Below are positions 41,539 through 45,589 of a DNA stretch of 45,589 nucleotides, piece by piece. A program made the position numbers and the translations under genes. This stretch comes from Bremia lactucae. Its lineage: Eukaryota > Oomycota > Peronosporomycetes > Peronosporales > Peronosporaceae. The stretch is taken from the NCBI RefSeq assembly GCF_004359215.1, contig NC_090617.1, positions 1,594,846 through 1,640,434 of the forward strand, read 5' to 3'. Positions within the stretch are counted from its first letter, which is position 1. Each line of letters opens with the position of its first letter. The notes beneath the pieces were generated by a model. It saw only the letters and a list, made by a program, of their open reading frames with translations. It searched no databases and had not been told where the DNA came from.

Positions 41539-42600
41539 ATGTGGCAGATTGCCGTCTTGATTCGCTTTGAAGCGCTGCAGAATTTTCTATCAGTCGAAGA
41601 GCGCCATCTTGTGAAGTCAGCACTTTTGGAGGATCGTAAAAAATCAATTGATGCGAAGATCAATGCGGAAGTGGCCTGCAGCGGGATCGAAAGTGGTGGA
41701 TCGGCACATTTAGAGCGGTACAAAAATATAATTTCTTAAATGTCTTAATTACTGTAACATTTGTTCAGGTGGACGAAATGGAAGCTAAAAGCTGATAAAA
41801 TCGAACAACTCACGTCGGCGGTTAGCACGGAAGCAAATGTTGCACTGAAGGAGGTGGAGGCAAAAGTTCCTGACCTACGCTTCTTCGCTCGAGGAAAACG
41901 CGGTGTTTTGTATGGAGGTAAAATGCGCTCGACTCAAAGATCAGTAGTGGCCAAAGTGGCGGCAGACACTTCGTCGCAGAGATCAGTGACATTCGAAGCC
42001 TCTTGGCTTCAAAAAATGAATCGCATAGGAATTGGTGCGAGATTAATCGATGCAGGAAATGGATGGTTCTTATGTGAACGCCTCGAGGGCAAAAATATTG
42101 TGGAATTCATGGGAGAATGTGATCAAGTAACTACACCAGCGAATGCCATGTGGGTTTTGCGAGAAATATTGTGCCAGGTAGAGGAGGTTGTTGTTGAATT
42201 ACTATGGTAGTCACTTACGGTAACGGTTGCCAGTGCTTTGCGATGGACCTCATGGGCATAAATAAGGAAGAAATGACACACCCTCACCGCCACATTATCA
42301 TTCACCGCTCGACGCAGCAGCCAATGAAATGGCACTGCACATTTATCGATTTTGAAAAGTGTTTGCCCACTAGAAAACCCAAGAACGTCACGCAACTCTG
42401 TCAGGTAGCGTAGCAATTCGTTTGTTAGATTCTTTTTAAAATCAGCTGTCCAGTTTCTTAGCTCCCCGCGGATGATTTCACTACTGCTTAAAAAAGGCGT
42501 TCAAGTGAATTTATGTGAACTACGACAGCGTACCAAGCGCTACAAGCAGAATATTACCGCATCGACCTTTGGCGGACTTATGCATGTGTTTGGTTTGTAA
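41539..42600 (+). CDS. RIO-like predicted Ser/Thr kinase of archaeal type (COG2112-like)
   Basis: Four exons join in phase (41,539-41,717, 41,769-42,177, 42,234-42,404, 42,454-42,600) to give 301 residues. The first about 90 are helical and family-unassigned. Then a compact kinase fold: GKRGVLYGGKM (nucleotide loop), SVVAKVAADT (Lys), FEASWLQKMNRIGIGARLID, WFLCERLEGKNIVEF (hinge), LREILCQCFAMDLMGINKEE, MTHPHRHIII in place of HRD-x-x-x-x-N, and FIDFEKCLPTRKPKNVTQL (Asp of the DFG position). That order matches the small archaeal RIO-related kinases grouped as COG2112. Substrate unknown. The start ATG lies inside an acceptor-like stretch, so a further 5' exon is possible. The gene is convergent with ICME. 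Confidence 0.75.
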
Positions 42601-43066
42601 TGAACCTCTTTTCATCGCATTTAAAATGCGCTGCTGATCTAACAACTTCATGAGAACTCGGCATTTTAGCAGTCACTTATTAACTGAAGAAGTAAATAAG
42701 CCGGCAAGAAATCACTGTAAAATCATCATGTCCAGTGCCAATAGTATTTGATGATAGGCTTGCTCTTTTTGCTGTGCAGCTTTCTAAGGTTCTGTGGAGC
42801 TTGCAAGCAAGCCTGCCTTGCAATTTTGGCATTCGAATTTGTCTTTCAATTGCGCTTTGTCGGTCAAAAAAAGCTCTCGTTCTATAGTCATAGTGCATGC
42901 TCTGATCTAGACGAAAAGTAATGGAAAATTTCCATGAAAGCATAATCTTATTTTATAGTCTGTCTTTTAAATATCAGCAGCTAAAATAAATTTAATTTTT
43001 AGTCTTTAATATTTCTTTTTAATAGATGGCACATAATATTTGACTTTTCGCTCACCCAAGACTCCA
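42601..43066. other. Shared 3' region between convergent genes
   Basis: Contains the 3' ends of the kinase and hydrolase genes. A minus frame at 42,680-42,943 (88 codons, ending NTIGTGHDDFTVISCRLIYF) is open but not recognised. Confidence 0.35.
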
Positions 43067-44607
43067 TCATGGTTTGAATGGCAGCGCTTGTATACCGTCG
43101 AACGCCAATTTCTCAGCGCCTGATAATATTTGCTGCAAGAGATTTAAAACTTCCATTCGGCAGTCGACGCTATCTCCCATGAGTGCAAACAGGATGTCTT
43201 GGTGTGTACATTTGCTCACTTCTCTGAACATCGCATTATGGCCTGCTTGTCTCTAAAGGTGCCATACAATACTCAGACAACTAAACGGATTTCTGCAGCC
43301 AAGCTCTCCGTACGTACCAAAGCAAGTGCAAATTTTCTTGACGATTTCATTGGAACGGCCTGCATAAGCTGATTATTTAAAAGCAAGCAAAACCACCAGG
43401 GCCTTAAATAAGCGTACCGTGTCATTTTTTCCATGCAGAATGTAAAATGGTGGGAGAACATTAACTACGACAGCCGTAAGACGTCATAACTTAGTACACA
43501 CATTGTAACTGATAATATACGTACACGGATGTCTCGTCCCTGCGACGAGAGCTGTAGGGCTCACATTCTTGAAATTGTTGATACCCAGCATAGCGGGCTT
43601 CATCGGTGATATATTGTGCACTCCTACCACATAAGATGATAAGTTTCGCACCAAAGCAAGTACCAAACGATCATTATAACCATTAAAAGGACCCACACTG
43701 CGCTCACTCTCGAATACGTAATGATCCGATATATCGTAAGGTGCTGAAAGTCCAATGAACCCTTGCACGCAACGCGCAATTTCTTTCACTTTCGTACACT
43801 AGATCCACATAGGAAGATTAGTTGTTACACCTTTATAGCACCACATTCAGAATATACCGTTGGGTCGTTCGCGACAAGGCGAATCGCAGAGTTGACAAGT
43901 GCCAAGGCTCCTATGTGGCCGCCTGCAGAGTGCCCACAAAGAAAGAGCTTGTTACTATCTCCACCAAGAGAATCGCAATTCTGCGCGACCCAAAGCACCT
44001 GTGAAATCCACCAACCAAATTTAGCGCCTATAAACCACGTTCCTATTTGAAGCTGTTCGGCTCAGCAACAACGTTTAAAATACTCACGTACAGCGTTCTC
44101 GACGTCTTCGACCATGTCCACGATCGAGCCATTAGGATATGTCCTGTAAGCCATCACAGCTACTAAAATGCCCTGTAAAGCTAAATATTCGCCGACTAGT
44201 GCATACTGCCATTTATGACCAAAGGACCACGCTCCACCATGAATGAATACCAAGACAGGCTTGGCTGCTATCGTCTGCTTTCGTCCCTGCACGCCATAGA
44301 TGTCGAGTACGTTGCGATCATAGGGCCCATACCGGCAGTTGACACTACAATTTCGAGGTCTGCACACCAGCGATCGACCGATTCTCGCCGCTAGACGATG
44401 CTTTTCAAAACACAAAAGGTACTCACAGCCGGCGACGAGTTGCCCGATGGACGTGTATTTGAGTGCCGCAAGGATATTTTTGGACCACGTGAGACGAGGC
44501 TCATTCCGTAGCAACAATGTACAATGCTGATGGAAAGTGCGCACAAAGTTACGAAAATACGCGAGGACCAGAATAGCGAACACCACGCGATGCGTTGTTG
44601 AGGACAT
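43067..44607 (-). CDS. Isoprenylcysteine alpha-carbonyl methylesterase-like alpha/beta hydrolase
   Basis: Six exons join in phase (44,092-44,607, 43,858-43,998, 43,525-43,798, 43,418-43,464, 43,318-43,368, 43,067-43,252) to give 404 residues. Plant ICME removes the methyl ester from prenylated protein C-termini at ER/Golgi membranes. The N-terminus has a hydrophobic segment (about 8-20). The core shows YDRNVLDIY, the oxyanion hole HGGAW (123-127), WQYALVGEYLALQGILVAVM, the nucleophile Ser196 in GHSAGGH, IARCVQGFIGLSAPYDI, the acid Asp325 in LHGKNDT and His360 in THQD, a complete Ser-Asp-His triad. The donor GTACGTGAG at 44,091 is used; reading through gives a false stop near 44,062. Exact substrate class is inferred. 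Confidence 0.85.
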
Positions 44608-44914
44608 ACGGCATAGAAGGATATGTTGCTAGTGATAGAGAAGTTCGCAACACAATTGTTTGCAAAAAATGTTTATGGAACAGCTTACCCATTTATGGAA
44701 GTATGGTATTAAGACTGAAGAGAATTTGACGAGAAAAAAATAAAAGATTTAACGTTTTCCGTCTCAAACTTTAAGGAGACATCGGCGCGTACAATTTCAA
44801 GTGTACCGCCCGTAACGATGTCGAGCGCAAAACATTCATGACCTTAGATACCTTCGACATTTTAATAATTGATATGAAGCTATACTATGCGCCGTCTGTG
44901 TCATATTGAATTTG
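44608..44914. other. ICME upstream region with a small transposon scrap
   Basis: Presumed promoter of the hydrolase gene. 44,886-44,912 (TGCGCCGTCTGTGTCATATT) matches RNase H DNA at 5,935-5,965 and 28,350-28,375, so the LTR at 44,915 sits against, or inserted into, an older gypsy scrap. Confidence 0.45.
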
Positions 44915-45217
44915 TGTAACGGGGTGTATCGTTACATGAAATTAACACTTAAAGGTTGTTAATTAATATATTATCTAAAAGGTAGATAATATTTGGAGAA
45001 TATTACTTTATATAGTAATGTTCAGAAATCTTATCCATAAATAGGTATAGGCCATTATATCTATTTATCCCGCAGACTAATCAGCTGTAAACGTAAACAA
45101 AGAGAGAGAGACAGATAAGATTTCAATTGCATGTTTAGTATCAGTTTATAATAGTTAGCAGTAACAGATAGAAGGTAAAGAAACTAAATTATATTAATAC
45201 AGTTTTCATTTAACCGG
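44915..45217 (+). repeat. Truncated LTR, same family as 371-821, inverted
   Basis: Starts TGTAACGGGGTGTATCGTTA and follows the reverse complement of 821-520, including the ATTATCTA/TAGATAAT hairpin and the TACAGTTTTCATTT block. Similarity stops at about 45,217, so the inner third of the LTR, the primer-binding site and the start of gag are deleted. Confidence 0.8.
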
Positions 45218-45269
45218 TCTAGAACCCATAAAGCTCCCTTACGTCGAAAGCGAGAGACCTCGCTTTTCG

Positions 45270-45589
45270 AGCAATAAACGATTGCAGAAATGCCATCGCT
45301 GCCAAAAATTAGGGCCTACGCTCATGAGTGTAGTGCCCCACGCCCAGTACCGAAAGGTACTGAACGCAATTTTGGACCGTATGCTAAAAAGGGCAACGGT
45401 CGAGGGTCCGACGTTGTTGCGAAATCGCAACAGCGAGGCGGACCCCCAAAAAACGGTCGGGGTCAGTTGGGGCGCAACGCCCTGCTGATCCAGCAACCTC
45501 AAGAGAATTTGCAAATTTCTTGACTAAAGTTGCTCCAGGCACACAATCATTATGTGTCTCTGCACCTGGTGATGAGGTATCCCTCATCA
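45270..45589 (+). pseudogene. gag C-terminal fragment with CCHC zinc knuckle
   Basis: About 45,282-45,310 encodes CHRCQKLG; after a one-base frame change, AYAHECSAPRPV follows. Together they form a C-x2-C-x4-H-x4-C nucleic-acid-binding knuckle split by the frameshift. 45,340-45,523 continues with a basic Gly-rich tail (KKGNGRGSDVVAKSQQRGG) that resembles copy 2 gag on the opposite strand at 30.6-30.8 kb, and stops at 45,523. Confidence 0.65.

Noticed and set aside
1..45589. tRNA or rRNA genes, CRISPR arrays, RXLR or Crinkler effector genes
   Set aside because: No cloverleaf with intact B-box, no rRNA text, no regularly spaced repeats with unique spacers, and no signal peptide followed by RXLR or LFLAK motif seen.

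Overview
The window looks like nuclear DNA of an oomycete, most likely of the Peronosporales (Phytophthora or a downy mildew). The reasons are compact genes with short GT-AG introns (mostly 45-95 bases, favoured donor GTACGT), a temptin-like secreted protein, chromodomain Ty3/gypsy retrotransposons of oomycete type, and gene islands set in decayed transposons. The species call is inference. I found no tRNA, rRNA, CRISPR array or bacterial operon.

Layout. (1) 1-7,860: retrotransposon debris. A minus-strand gag runs off the left edge behind a complete 451-bp LTR (371-821). Then come an integrase relic, another LTR (2,645-3,188), and a chromodomain gypsy copy whose pol is on the minus strand (4.3-7.5 kb). 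(2) 8,097-25,490: the main gene island. From the left it holds an eIF4G-like translation factor (-), AAR2 splicing factor (-), a temptin-like secreted protein (-), two small doubtful ORFs, an ESSS/NDUFB11-like complex I subunit (+), malonyl-CoA:ACP transacylase (-), THOC2 (-) and an ADCK1/UbiB kinase-like protein (+). (3) 25.8-41.3 kb: at least three minus-strand gypsy elements, degraded, nested and partly inverted: one at 26.3-31.2 kb, one of a second family at 31.4-36.6 kb, and one of a third LTR family at 38.6-41.3 kb. (4) 41,539-44,607: two convergent genes, an archaeal-type RIO-like kinase (+) and an isoprenylcysteine methylesterase-like hydrolase (-). (5) 44,915-45,589: a truncated LTR and a gag zinc-knuckle fragment, now on the plus strand.

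The host genes are multi-exon. Exon models were built by hand from splice signals and reading-frame phase, and most join in phase with clear family similarity. Together they touch RNA processing and translation (AAR2, THOC2, eIF4G) and mitochondria (complex I subunit, MCAT, ADCK1). They are separate transcription units and no common pathway is implied. THOC2 and ADCK1 share an 85-bp divergent promoter gap; ESSS/MCAT and the RIO-like kinase/ICME pairs are convergent.

The observations most worth a second look are: (a) a chain of perfect short inverted repeats about every 30-60 bp through the LTR, gag and protease parts of the retroelements; (b) an antisense ORF in two different gypsy families, starting about 120 bp inside the 3' LTR and running against the chromodomain end of pol; (c) a perfect 46-bp-arm palindrome at 35.6 kb; (d) a roughly 115-residue insertion with WW-like aromatic motifs in the eIF4G MIF4G domain; (e) THOC2 introns that keep the reading frame, with a spliced RG-rich tail; (f) the archaeal-type kinase.
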